Source: Tricholoma matsutake (taxonomy: Eukaryota; Basidiomycota; Agaricomycetes; Agaricales; Tricholomataceae). From it: 64,000 nt of DNA. The stretch is from contig AP026541.1 in NCBI GenBank assembly GCA_026075535.2, forward strand, positions 7,378,001 to 7,442,000, given 5' to 3'. Below, one piece after another: positions 41,619 to 52,794 of the stretch (position 1 is its first letter; each line of letters starts with the position of its first letter). The translations under genes and the position numbers were made by a program. The notes beneath the pieces were generated by a model, which worked only from the letters and a program-made list of their open reading frames with translations, had not been told where the DNA came from and searched no databases.

Positions 41619-42389
41619 TCAATGCACAGGAGTTCCTGCGTGTTTTGGCAATTCTTGCCAGTCTCTGGCACCCATCAGTGCCAGATAAGACTCTAGAGCT
41701 GCAAGATCATTGCAGTTCGCTAAAGGTTCCCAAGTGGTGTCTCCCAGACTCCACTTGACTTCAAACTGGATGGTACGGCCACACCACTTGTGAGCCATGA
41801 TTTCTTCGACATACCATTTGGTGTCATCAGGGGCACTGAAGTCATATGGGTCAGGATAACGCCTGTTGGGAAACAATGAGTCATCGTTAGGGTGGTGAGG
41901 CCTTAGTAGGCTCACGTGGAAACGCTCGTGTATACGCCGGCATTTCAACTTGCAGGGAAGATCCAGCACATAGCTGGATTTTTTGGGTAAAGCTTGTAGG
42001 ACCTTGTAGGGTCCTACAAATTTAGGTAGCAGCTTACTTGCGTGTCCCTTTGGCAACACAAGATTTTTGGTGGAAAGGTAAACAAGGTCTCCTTGTTTGA
42101 TATCAGGCTCTTCGCACCGATGCTTGTTAGCATAGTGCCGCTGAAAGACTCTTTCAGCAATGATGCTATCATGGGCCATCGCCATGTTTCACAGTGCATT
42201 CATTGCGAAAGTATGCACTCTGGGAGGAATGTGTTCTGTAGAAGGAAGTTCTTGCATCATGCGAGGCAAGAATCCATAGTTGATTTCAAATGGGGCCATA
42301 CCCGTTGCTCTGTTAATGGTAGAGTTTATTGCAAACTCTACGAGAGAGAGGAACTTTACCCAATCTTTCTGATTGGACGCAACAAACGC
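41619..42389 (-). pseudogene. Gypsy F integrase C-terminus with chromodomain
   Basis: Continues the pol frame after TGA 42392-42390: FVASNQKDWVKFL and LVEFAINSTINRATGMAPFE (end of the integrase core), a TGA at 42188-42186, then HRCEEPDIKQGDLVYLSTKN, FVGPYKVLQALPKKSSYVLD, RIHERFHVSLLRPH (the GPY/F-type C-terminal domain), and a chromodomain (WYVEEIMAHKWCGRTIQFEV, TTWEPLANC). It ends at TGA 41621-41619, taken as the natural end of pol. Chromodomains guide integration into specific chromatin. Confidence 0.85.
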
Positions 42390-43346
42390 TCAGAGGATTT
42401 GAGTGATCGAACAGTTTGCGTGTTCCGTTATTCCGTCCATCTGAGGATGGAATGATGTGGACATGAGTATCTTTACATCCAAGATATGGTGGATTTCATG
42501 CCACCATTTGGATGTGAATTTAGAGTCTCGATCGCAAACAATCGAGCCAGGTAGTCCATGCAAATGGACAATCTCCTTCATGAAGATGGGAGATAGTTGC
42601 GATGCTGTCGTCGTCGTGTTCACTGGGATAAGGTGAACCATGGAAGACAGACGACATATAATTACCCAAAGGTAGTCAAATCCATCGGACTCTGGGAAGG
42701 GTCCGATAAAATCCATTCCAATTGACTCCCATGGTCTCATGGGTGTCGGTAATGAGTGCAGCTTGCCTTGAGGGGAGCGGTATTCCCCCTTCGAGCGGAT
42801 GCAAGGTTCGCACGAATCACAGTACTTTTCAACTTCACATTGAAGTTGAGGCCACCAATACCAACGTCGGATGTATTCCGATGTTTTCAGAGGGCCGAAA
42901 TGCCCTACCAGTGTGTGGGCTTGTTCGATGATACGACCATGTAAGGTCGTATCCTTGGAAGTAGAGGTGGGGATGCAAAGAACATCTTCGCCCCCTCTGT
43001 TCTTTCTCCAAATGAAATCATCCCAAATCTGGAAGTTTGGGTGGTCCTTAGGTTTTTCAAGAATCTTCTTGAAATGTCTGTCGTTGACATATCCCTTGCA
43101 GATATCATCGTTCAGGGGGTCTAACTCTGACATGTCAATGTGCAGATCAGGCCCTTTAGCCTGAGAGGCATAAATTGAAGGATCATCCTGCGATTGGTTG
43201 GTGTCTGAAGGAGTTGTGGTTACTTCTTCTGCATTTGCAGTCATTATGGCTGCGGCTGCCTCACGCTCTTCGACTCGTTCTTGAAGAGCTTTTAGTTGTT
43301 CACCAACTCGTTTCTGCTGGGAAGCAGCGGAACAAGTTTCAATTAC
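42390..43346 (-). pseudogene. Gypsy F integrase zinc-binding and catalytic core
   Basis: Minus-strand frame following TGA 43349-43347. The zinc-binding HHCC region is HGRIIEQAHTLVGHFG with CDSCEPC. The core has GMDFIGPFPESDGFDYLW (first Asp), VCDRDSKFTSKWW (second Asp), and HPQMDGITEHANCSI (Glu) with the usual spacing. The triad is intact. The frame stops at TGA 42392-42390, a likely former CGA. It processes and inserts the element's cDNA into chromosomal DNA. Confidence 0.88.
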
Positions 43347-44294
43347 TCAATTTTTAATTTCGAGATGTCGATCCCACGGGAGATCCTCGTGGTTGGGGTC
43401 GAGACATACATCTGTGAAGACGTAGTGTTGGACTAAAGGAGCATCATCCCAAGAGTCGAATTGGTAGTAGCGGGACAGAGTGTCCACTACTTTGTTCAAT
43501 TTGCCTTTGACATAACGAATGTCACCGTTGAAACACGATAGATATTCCATCCATCGCGTTTGCCTAGCAGACAGTCGGCGTTGAGTTTGGAAAAACTCAA
43601 GTGCCTGGTGATCGGTGACGACATGAATGCACCTACTGATCAGTTTGTCTTCCCACTTGAGGAGTGCCTCAAGTATGGCAATCGTTTCATGCTCAAAGGT
43701 ACAGTAGTTCCTTTGAGCATTGGAGAATTTCTTGGACAGGAACCCAGCAGGGCGGCAAGTTTGCCACTCGGGTCCCTGACCATACATTGCCCCAGTCCCA
43801 AAGACTGAGGCATCACAGATCACCCATATTGGTTCAGGTGAATCTGGGTCGATCAGCTTCAGCACTGGTGTCGTGCAACAGATGTGTTTAATCATCTGGA
43901 AGCAATGATCGTGCAATGGTTGCCACAAAAAGGCTTGGCCATTTTTAGTCATCGCAGAAAGCGGACTAGTGAAAGCACTTATATCTGGCAGGAAATGTGC
44001 CAGATACTGCACGAGTCCCAGAAAATGCTGGACTTCGTGATAATTATGAGGAGTTTTCCACTCTCGTATACGCACCATTTTATCGCTATCAGTGTGTAGG
44101 CCGTGTTCGTCAATCAAGTGACCGAGACACTCTACCTTTTCAGCATAGAGTTCACACTTCTCTGCATGAAGGTACAGAGAATGCTCGCGTAGTTTGCTAA
44201 ACACAAGCTCCAGATGTTTCTGGTGTTCTTCGATTGTGTCACTGAACACGAAAATGTCGTCCAGGTAGGCATGGACGAATATTCCGATGTAGTC
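43347..44294 (-). pseudogene. Gypsy F RT C-terminus and RNase H
   Basis: Follows TGA 44297-44295. Includes the catalytic AYLDDIFVFSDT (YLDD intact), the thumb region (ECLGHLIDEHGLHTDSDKMV, VQHFLGLVQYLAHFLPD), and RNase H with VICDASVFGTGAMYGQG, FEHETIAILEALLKWED, HVVTDHQALEFFQT, YVKGKLNKVVDTLSRYY. The terminal TGA fits a CGA. Gypsy F RT differs clearly from A/B, C, E and G, so it is a separate lineage. Confidence 0.9.
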
Positions 44295-45251
44295 TCAGAA
44301 TATGGAGTTCATCAATTTTTGAAAGGTTGATGGTGCATTGCAGTCACCTTGTTGCATAACAAGACTCTCGTAAACGCCTTGAACAGTCGAGAATGCAGTT
44401 TTCCAGACGTCTTCTGGCGCAACTCGGACCTGCTCATAGGCATCCGAGAGGTCAATCTTCGAGCAGTATTTCGCTCGAGCAACATCAAGACGAATCAAGT
44501 CTTGATCAGGAAACGGTGTAACATCTTTCACCGTGTTAGCATTATGTTTCACTGCATTGATCACAGTGCGAAGTTTCCCTGTTTTCTTAGGAACTACTAG
44601 CATCGGAGCTGCTTGCTCTGCACGGGCAGGGTGCCACCAGCCTGCCTTGCAGTACTTGGATATTTTCTTGGCGAGGGGTTTCCTCATCGAGTCCGGACAT
44701 TTGGGAAGATAGTAGTTATACTTTTTCTTCTCATCCACCAGTGGGATTTGGTGGTTTATCTCCCTTAAAGGAGGTAGTTTGTCAGGTACTCCATTAAGGA
44801 CGTCCTGACAAGATTGTCTCCACTCCTCACGGAGGCGTGGAAGGTCCTTCTTTGAAAGAGGTCCTTTACTTTTAGCTTTATCAGCCAGATCTTCGCAAAT
44901 TGCGAAGAGTACGTCGTTCAGGTCATTGACCTGATCTGGCAGAAGTACTGCAGGGATAGAGGGATTGAACCCGGGAGGTTCAAAATTGGGCCCATCGGGA
45001 AATCTATCCCGAGTGAATTCCTGGACGATCTCTTCCAGATCATCCTCTTTGTTGCTCAGGGGTCCCTCTTTGGGTCCCAAAAGGATGGGGTCCGAAAGTT
45101 TCAGTCTCGATGGACGATGTTTGTCAACATCGTCTATTTCTTCCATTTCAACATTCCTACGTCTAACAGACAGAGGTTGCACTTTCATAGAACTCGGACC
45201 AGGCTTGTCCAGGTCTTTTCTCTTTTGCGTGGCCGGGTGGCCGCGGTTGAG
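44295..45251 (-). pseudogene. Gypsy F protease-RT linker and RT N-terminus
   Basis: Same minus-strand frame, between TGAs 45254-45252 and 44297-44295. An acidic linker leads to RT: KKKYNYYLPKCPDSMRKPLA, WHPARAEQAAPMLVVPKKTG, KLRTVINAVKHNANTVKD, RAKYCSKIDLSDAYEQVRV and QQGDCNAPSTFQKLMNSIF. The palm-domain Asp (KIDLSDAY) is present. No frameshifts. Confidence 0.88.
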
Positions 45252-45899
45252 TCACTCATCCTTGGGAGGTTGAGGATGCATAGCATGCCGCCGGGCTTGC
45301 TTGAAAGTGTTAGGGCCCTCAATGATGGTATTGAGGTGTTTGCCCTTGATGTGTACTTTGTCACGTTTGAAGTCTAATACTATACCATGTTTTCTCATGA
45401 ACACGGTGCCCAGAATGGTGTCATACCTATCGATGTTAACAACATCAAAGTAGTGGGTGTTTTTGATTTCACCAATTTCAAAATCGGTGAATAGTCTGAA
45501 GTTGATCTTTGAATGGCTTCCAACGGTGCCCAATTGCAATGGCACCGGTTCTTCCAATTCGTGGGCTTTAAGGTTTGCTGACATGGCGAACTCAGGTGAG
45601 ATTGAATCAGACATGCAGCCTGAATCAAGGAGTACGAAAGCTTCAAGTTCATGAAGCCTCATTTTCGCCATGAAGCAATGGTTGTCCTTCTCTGAGTGAG
45701 GAGGACGGGTTATTTTCTTTGAGGATTTCCTCAAAGTGGTCGCACCTCTAAAGCGCGGTTTGTTGTTGAAAAGGTTGTCCATCATGACGCCTAATCTTTC
45801 AGAAAAGGAAATCTCCATCCCATCCTCAGAGTCTTCCTCTGAGTCGGATACCGATTGGGTGGATGGGCAACTATCGGAGTCATACTCCGAAAGGATTTC
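45252..45899 (-). pseudogene. Gypsy F aspartic protease
   Basis: Minus-strand frame after TGA 45902-45900. It contains the retropepsin active-site block AFVLLDSGCMSDSISPEFA (DSG intact, about 45640-45585). The second strand motif YDTILGTVFMRKHGIVLDF follows. The frame ends at TGA 45254-45252 after HPQPPKDE. The protease should cleave the gag-pol polyprotein, which in this element is in one frame with gag. Confidence 0.85.
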
Positions 45900-48659
45900 T
45901 CAGATCGCACCAAAGTGCTCTGATCCAGAATATTCACTGGGGTTATCTCCAGTGTCAGATTCCAAGTTGTACAGTTCACCTTCTGAACTGTACTGAGAAC
46001 CGTTAGGGTTCATGTCTGACAATGCAGACCCATACTCAGAGGGAGTGTTGTCCTCTGAGTCGCTGTATGCTGCGGTGAGTCGTTCACTTGTCGCAGAGTG
46101 CGAATCCGAGTCCCTGGTAGGACTCGAGTGGTGATCACCGCTCGGTTGAGCACGGGATGTCTGGAGATCAGTTGTAGAGCCTGATCCTTCCCGAGCGGCG
46201 TACATCTTAGCCGATGGTTTTGGCTGTCCGTATTTAGGGCAGCCCTTATCTGTGGAGTAGTGTGGACCTCCACAGCTGTAACAAGTCAGGGTCTTCTTGT
46301 CATCAGACCTTTTGTCTGATTTGGATCCGGAATGTCTGGATGGTTTTCCTCCAGACAAGCGATGTTGAGTATCATGACGATCTTTGTTATGGCGATCGCT
46401 ATCGCTGTGACTTCGAACTTCCTTGGCAGGATACTTTGAACCCGGATATTTAGAGTTGTCACGATAGTTCTTATCGTGTTTTTGGGAACGATCCCGGGAT
46501 CATTTATGAGACCGTTCAGGTGAAGGGTCTTTTGTTTTAGAACTTTTAGTCGAAGAGGATGCGCTCTTCGACTTGGTGGAATCCATTATACGCTTCTTTT
46601 CATTGAAGCGTTTTCTCATTTTACCTATTTCCTCCGCCTGGCAGGCGAAGTGTAGAATATCTTGCACTGAGCTTGTCTCAGCGGAGCATCCTTTGTCCAG
46701 TACAAAGGAGATGATGCTTGTGGGCAACCCGGTCACTAATTGCATTTTGAACGTAAAAGGATCGGGCGCCTGTATCATCCTGGTAGCATATTGCTCCAGT
46801 TTGTGGTAATAGCCCATAATGCCTTCTTCAGCGTTATATTTGACGTGCCAGAATTTATTGGTCGCGTCGTGCGTTGCATTTTCATGCACAAACCGGTCGT
46901 ATAGGCCGGTGATGACTTCTTTGAAAGTCCAGATTGAGCATGGGCGGTATGCACCATCAACACTATCCTCAAACCAAGTGAGGGCGGTGTTCTCAAGGAA
47001 CATCGCCGTATATTCAATATGGTCTGAGTCCAGCTCAGGGCTGCATATCTTGTTCACCTTCAACCACCGAAGAAGGGCATTTAGCCATCTTTCAAAGCTT
47101 TCGGTGTCAGGTAATCCGCCATACTTTGACGGATTGGGAACATGGGGCCCATTCTTGCCTCCAGTGGTAGGAATTTCTGTCAAGACAGAGACCTTGTTGT
47201 CAATCTGTCTATGTATCTTGGTATGGATGTCCCTCAAATATTTTGAGGGACGGCGAGAGCCTTTTTCTCGATAAGAATTGGGATGGGAAGATGTAGACCA
47301 GTAAGGGCTATTTGGCTCTCGTTGAGTACCAGAATGTCCAGACGGCGTACGTCTGGAAGAATTGTGAGTCCATGTTTCTCGTCGATGATCCGACAAGTTT
47401 CTGTGGGATGCCTCTTCCTCTATCCGGGAAGAACAATTGGTACTGTCGTCGCTCGACGTGCTATACGTTGAGTTGCTATCATTTCCATCATCATCACCCC
47501 CGGATCCATCTCCATCTGGTGGTCCTCCATGGCCTGCGTGACTCTGCACAGGCCGTCTGGAATTTCCAGAGGGTGGGATGTCCCGCTTCTGATGGCAAGA
47601 TGAAGTGTCATCCTTATCCCAAGGTTGACCACCTTTGTCAAAGCGGATCCCCTGGTTGGGGATCGAGGTGGGATGTCTGTCCCGGATATTGCCATCGCGT
47701 ATCCTTTGAAGGACGATTCTGTTGTTGTTGATGTAGTGTACCTTCTTCTTAGAAGGTACTTCACAAGATAACTCAGGGTTTTGTAGACGTGGGGAACCAC
47801 ATCTATGTGCAGAAGGATCTTCTCATTCCACAGGGTTGGTGGAACGAGGTAGGATAGGATTGGGATCTCGTTCTGCTTTGGCAGGACGAGGGATGGTAGG
47901 GTTAAATATACACCTACCAGAAAAGTGTCTGGTGTAACTCAATGCCAGATCTTTAAGTTGGTTTTCCAACTTAATAGGTTCAAAATCTCTTGCATCCATG
48001 CAACGGGTAAACATATCCGTCACAACCTGAGCAAAGTGCTCAGCTCCAAACTCTTCGTCTGATTCATCCTCTCGAGGTTTCTTGAGGGGCTTTTTCTCTT
48101 CTTGTCGGCGCAGCCGATCGTTAGTGTTCATCGGCATTGCGGGCGCTGATGGTGTTAAATCCGGCCACATGGCAGGAAATAATCCAGGTGTATCATACAC
48201 CTGGTTGTTGCGGGGAAGATTGATACCACTACTGGGGGTAACCCGGTTGCTGTTGGGCTCTGGGGTCAATTCATCCAGAGGAGAAAGGTTCAGCAAACCA
48301 GGAGGAGGTCCTGGGTTAGGTTGAGAGTCTCGTTGACTGTTTTTTGACAAGGAAGATTTTCTGGATTCGGGATCACTGTTGTTGGCGTCCTCAACGGTGG
48401 CCCATTGATGGCGTAGTCCAAGGGCAGAGGAATTGATGTTTCTCAAAGTGGCTGTATGCGCTTCGAGGGTATCCCTAGTAGGGGAAACGTTGTTTCTCGA
48501 GGTGCTTGTATGTGCCTCGAGTGGATGGGGTCCAGTTAAATCTCTCGGTGTGCGCCAAGGAGAATCCGAGCCTGATGGCAATGGGTGAGAGTTACCTTGC
48601 GCAGCCTGCTTAGGAGCAGGCTTCAGTTTGTTCTTGGTTTTGGCCTTGGTGTAGGCCAT
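45900..48659 (-). pseudogene. Gypsy F gag with short zinc knuckle
   Basis: Minus-strand gag from MAYTKAKTKNKL at 48659, in the same frame as pol. Disordered Pro/Ser-rich N-terminal 280 residues, TGA at 47825-47823, then the capsid-like core: YGGLPDTESFERWLNALLRW, FLENTALTWFEDSVDGAYRP, FKEVITGLYDRFVHENATHD, MGYYHKLEQYATRMIQAPD. After TGA 46502-46500 comes a basic Arg/Lys/Asp-rich segment and one knuckle, CYSCGGPHYSTDKGC, near 46280. A Ser/acidic-rich linker follows. Stops fit former CGA codons. Length is large for a Gypsy gag. Confidence 0.85.
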
Positions 48660-48909
48660 GGTGTCAGTCTTGTTGTACAGTCTTCAGCAATGGAGAGAAA
48701 AGAAAAATTTTCGGTCATAGCAGTGGGCGAAAAGCAAAGAGTCGAGTGCAAAGAAACTTGATTCAGGTCCTACCGACAGATATGCTTCCATCACTGATCG
48801 CATTGAGAATTTTCTCCCTTCGTGGGAGAAGTTCAGGGTCATGTTGATGACGATCGCTGATGGGGCGATGTCGAGCTTAACTCTATATGAGTTTCGGTGT
48901 TTAAAAAAC
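48660..48909 (-). other. Gypsy F 5' leader
   Basis: About 250 bases between the 5' LTR and gag start. It should hold the primer binding and packaging sites. The bases next to the LTR on the minus strand are AGTTTTTTAAACACCG, with no obvious TGG-type tRNA match. Confidence 0.6.
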
Positions 48910-49108
48910 TGTTGTGAGTCGGAGGGGGGTCCCTTAAGATCATGCAGGAGCTAAACATGAATAACATATATTGTCGTGTGTACTTGAGGTGGTAGTAAAA
49001 GGATCACTTATGTAAAATAGAAGGCTGGTCCCTTTATAGGGGCCAGCCAGGTCAATAGCAAAGAAATATAATATATACAAATGCGGGGTCAAGCCCCGGG
49101 TCACCACA
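48910..49108 (-). repeat. Gypsy F 5' LTR
   Basis: 199 bp, partner of 38721-38919, with the GAGTG duplication on its outer side (49109-49113). Confidence 0.92.
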
Positions 49109-49806
49109 GAGTGCCAGACATTGCCCAGGTTGTCGTTGTGGGGGTGGTTGCAGCCAAATTTGTTACCGTTGTTGAAAACGATGTGGTGGTGGAGGGCAGG
49201 TGGAATGAACATGGTGGCGGGGGGAACCTGTAGAGGCCCAGCTGTCATCAACAGACACATTGACAGCAACATGGTGGTAACACAGTGTGGCTCGAGGTGT
49301 TCAGTAGGGGGACAGGGAAACGGGTTGGGGTGGGCTGAATGCTGTACATGGTTCTGGGGATGTTGAAGGTGTCATTGCTGACATGGCTGGGGTCTGAGGT
49401 GTTGGTGGCGGTGAGGCAGCTTGCGTATGGGGTGTCTGGGGCAGAGTGGTGTCTGCAGGCCATGCTGGGCATGGTGGCAGCCTCTGGGGAGCCATCTGGG
49501 GCTCACTAGGTGCCGTGGGGCGCCGTTCTGGTAGCGATGGGGGGCTATGTACAGTGGAATAGGCATAGAGGGCAGATGGTGGGTGTACATGGGTGTGGAT
49601 GGCATTGTGGGTGACACGGCAGGGGTGTAGGACATAAGTGACAGCGATACAGCTTGTCCCTGGGGGTTTAGGGGTGCGCAGGGGTGTTGGGACATGTTTT
49701 GTGGATGTTCTGCTGGGTCTGGCCATGTATGTCGTCATTCCTGAGGTGTGGCTTGCAGTCCTATGTGGTGTGGAGCAGGTGATTCAGCTGTCATTGATGG
49801 ACGCGT
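49109..49806. other. Degenerate low-complexity repeat region, part 2
   Basis: Continuation of the region interrupted by Gypsy F. It contains the recurrent motif CTGTCATCAACAGACACATT (about 49239-49258) then GACAGCAACATGG, and a second motif copy GTCATTGATGGACGCG at about 49791-49806. The long minus-strand frames are His/Pro/Thr-rich composition artefacts. No gene is called. Confidence 0.5.
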
Positions 49807-51372
49807 TGATAGGTCCACCTTGTTGTTCAAGCTTGGAAAACACATCTACGATCATCGTCAAAGCTCTATGAACCCATATGAACCCCTCCAAACTTCTATG
49901 AACCCCTCCAAACTTCTATGAACCCCTCTGAAGCTCTACAAACCTCTACGAACCTCTACAAGGTCACAAAAATGCTTCGAAATTCTTTGTGACACCTCAC
50001 AATTCTTCGTATGCCTTCGGCCGCCATAGTACAACTCCCCCGACCTTCGGACAGCTCAGGATATACACTTGGAGCATCGTCGATGGGTTCCGAACCAGTA
50101 TCAAGCAATATTGCAGCGATATCGGCCTTCAAACAAGTCCAATATTTCCTCAACCGACCTCGAAAATCATCAAACATCGCAAATCAACATCGGAGACTAT
50201 ATCGCTATCCAAATAATCATTGCACACATGCCAGACATATCCCCTACCATCGTCGAACATCATCGAATGCAGTCGAGCATCGTCGAGCATCGTATCGAAC
50301 GCGGTCAAGCATTGTTGAGCATCGTCGAGCATTGTCAAACATGATCGAGCATTGTCAAATGCGATTGAGCATTGTTGAACATGATTGAGCATTGTTGAAC
50401 ACGATTGAGCATTGTTGAACGCGATTGAGCATTGTTGAACGCGATTGAGCATTGTATCGAACGTGATCGAACATCGTCGAGCATTATCAATCAATATCAA
50501 GAGACTGCGAGCGACATCGGGTGCTGCATTTGTTATCTATATGGTGGAATACCATGCACTAGGACATATTCCAACTCGTGCTCAAACCTGCTGATCATAG
50601 GTCAGCCTCGTTCCAAGTCCCTATCACGCACAGAACCCGCTGGATGCATTATTGCAAGACTTAGCGCAATTTATAACAAGGACAGTCCGGTTTTAGCTAT
50701 TCTTTCTTATTATTTCTTCATCATGTGTTATATTCACCCCTTCTAGGCTCACTTTATTGTTCTGATATACTTATATTGTCTTTTGCCTTGAGTTTTCCAC
50801 ATGTTTGCCTCATGTTCTCTAGCCTTTTTAAGTACTTTCTTTATTTTATATAAAAAGATGTACTAGATACAAAGAAAAACAAGAAAGTCGTCATCTTCCT
50901 CCCAGATCACAGTGATTTGAGAGTTTGGTTTAGTCTTATTCAGTCCAAAGTTTGGTGTTTTATGCTAAACTTCCTCAAAATTCCTCAAAATTCCTTGCAT
51001 TACACTATTTTCGCTCTCACTTCCCTCAATTAGCCTTTTCTTCACTTCTACTACTCGTCTAGTCCCCCGATCTTGCGTCTGAACATATCTGCGCACTCAA
51101 AATTCCTCAAGACTTCCTCGAAAAGCATTGCGACATCTCGAAAAGCATTGCGACCTCTCGAAAATCATTGCAACGTCTTGCAAATCATCACAAGTCCTCG
51201 AAACACATTCTTTTAGCCTCGGACTGCTTTGACAAGCAGTCCTTTTATGACTATTTGATGGTCGGTCTGACAGGTGACATCTAGAGGGCCTCGCACCCTT
51301 CCTCTGACTCATGTTATACCATCTGAAGCCTTTTTGTGGGTTTTGTTTGGGTTTCCGGGTTGAGCATCATCA
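49807..51372 (+). mobile_element. Solo LTR of the Gypsy E family, expanded
   Basis: Begins TGATAGGTCCACCTTG and ends GGTTGAGCATCATCA, like the Gypsy E LTR. It splits the motif GTCATTGATGGACGCG/TCGACAATGACG, and GCGT is duplicated at the edges (49803-49806, 51373-51376). At 1,566 bp it is about 0.5 kb longer than the E LTR (1.04 kb), partly due to the 20-bp tandem array at 50261-50470. No internal region, so it is a solo LTR. Confidence 0.82.
50261..50470 (+). repeat. 20-bp tandem array in the solo LTR
   Basis: Units of GATTGAGCATTGTTGAACGC. Five are near-perfect at 50361-50460, with diverged GTCGAGCATCGTCGAAC-type units on both sides. It extends the TTGAAC-rich simple repeat found in other E-family LTRs. 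Confidence 0.88.
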
Positions 51373-51601
51373 GCGTCGACAATGACGTGGCAGTCGTGTT
51401 GGTCATTCGAGGTGTGGGACAGGGAGCAGGGGCGTTCGAGGTGTGGGACAGGGAGCAGGGGCACAGGCTGGGGGGAGTAGAGGGGCCAGGGCAGTGGTAC
51501 AGGTCATCATTGGGGCTCGTCGGTCTGGCAGAGTCATTCCAGGGGCCTGTGACATGGTGGGTGTATGAAATGTCATGTATGACTTAGGATACAGGTGACA
51601 G
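51373..51601. other. Degenerate low-complexity repeat region, part 3
   Basis: A short block between two solo LTRs. It contains two copies of a 27-bp direct repeat, TTCGAGGTGTGGGACAGGGA followed by GCAGGGG, at about 51406 and 51435. No gene. Confidence 0.6.
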
Positions 51602-52618
51602 TGATAAGTCCACCTCGTGCTATAAGGTCTGTAACCACTCACAGCATTTCCGCATCAATCTCCCATGGCACTCAGAACCCCTCAAACGCCTTCGAGCCTC
51701 GCAAAACGCTCCCAAACAGGCTTCGAGCAGCCTCACACTACCTCGATCCCCCTCGATCCCCCTCGAATGATTTAGGAACACTTTGAACGCGTTCAGCCGC
51801 CATCATCATGGCCTCAGGCACTCTTACTACACACTGACAAGTCATAGCAAGGTTGACCAAGCTATTTGGCCACTGACTGAGCACGCGCGAGATGACTTAG
51901 GATGCAATGAGGCAAATTTCCGACGTTTAGACGGTTTGTAATGACATAGGACGAGTACATTTTGCACATATCAGGACTCCGGAGATTTAATTCTTATCTT
52001 TTATTGTTTTACTCAGTGATAGAGGTTTATCTTTTATCCTAGACTTCACCTCATGTAGGCCTCATGTTCTCCTTCCCTTTTTGGTAGTACTTATTTAAAC
52101 TTGTAATAGTTACTCACTTGATGGGAAGAGAAAGAGATCGTCTTACTTCACTATCGTCTGATTTAAGAGTTCAGCTCTTGAGTCCAAGCCTCTCGTCTAG
52201 CCCAAAGTTCTGCAAATCGTCGCGAACTTCCTCGAAACTTCGTATTAGCCCTCGAAACTTCGTATTAGCCCTCAAACCCTTCATCCATCGTATATTGTTA
52301 TCGCCCCTTGTCACTATCATCGCTGCCCCACTCACATATTCTTTCTACACCCTTCGTAAACCGTCTACACCATTCCCAACTACCTCAAACATCTCCTCTA
52401 CCCCTCGAGCTTATCGACCTCCCTCGAACATACATCGAGAGATCTCGCGCCCCTTCGAACGTTCTCGAAGCCCTTTGTACCCACTCAGACATCTTATGCA
52501 TCCATCAGGTTGACTTTGGTGACTTTTAGTACCACCTCGCACCCTTCCTCTAACTCGTGTTAGACCATCCAAGGCCATTTTTGTAGGTTTTGTTTGGGTT
52601 TCTGGGTCGAGCATATCA
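51602..52618 (+). mobile_element. Solo LTR of the Gypsy E family
   Basis: 1,017 bp, TGATAAGTCCACCTCG...GGGTCGAGCATATCA, colinear with the Gypsy E LTR. It shares the TGATTTAAGAGTTCAGCTCT and CTTGAGTCCAAGCC stretch and the GGGTTTTGTTTGGGTTT tail. A duplicated direct repeat CTCGAAACTTCGTATTAGCC occurs at about 52230-52270. Flanks GACAG and ACGGA do not match well, so the target duplication is eroded. Confidence 0.82.
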
Positions 52619-52794
52619 ACGGAGAGGCGACTCGTTTCTGGGGTGAGCTGGAGGGTTGGGACGTGCTGTGTGGGTGATCTGGAGGGTTTATGTCTGTGGT
52701 TTGTCATTTTTCAGGTGCTGAGTCTCATTCTGAAAGTGCTGGGAGTGGGAGAACCAGGGTCATCGAGTATGACATGGCAGTCACATTGCATGGC
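52619..52794. other. Degenerate low-complexity repeat region, part 4
   Basis: Contains the motif GTCATCGAGTATGACATGGC (about 52757-52776), related to 49239, 53717, 54087 and 60230. It lies just 3' of the GPI-type protein frame, on the other strand. Confidence 0.5.

Larger units (their letters stand above)
38721..49108 (-). mobile_element. Gypsy F, 10.4-kb LTR retrotransposon with extra 3' ORFs
   Basis: LTRs of 199 bp at 38721-38919 and 48910-49108 (TGTGGTGACCCGG...CACAACA on the minus strand), with the exact duplication GAGTG at 38716-38720 and 49109-49113. LTRs differ at about nine positions (4-5 percent by eye). Gag, protease, RT, RNase H, integrase and chromodomain lie in a single minus-strand frame (48659-41619, about 2,345 codons), broken only by internal TGAs. 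Two further sense frames fill 41484-39066 before the polypurine tract. It is larger than the other Gypsy elements here because of these ORFs. Confidence 0.92.
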
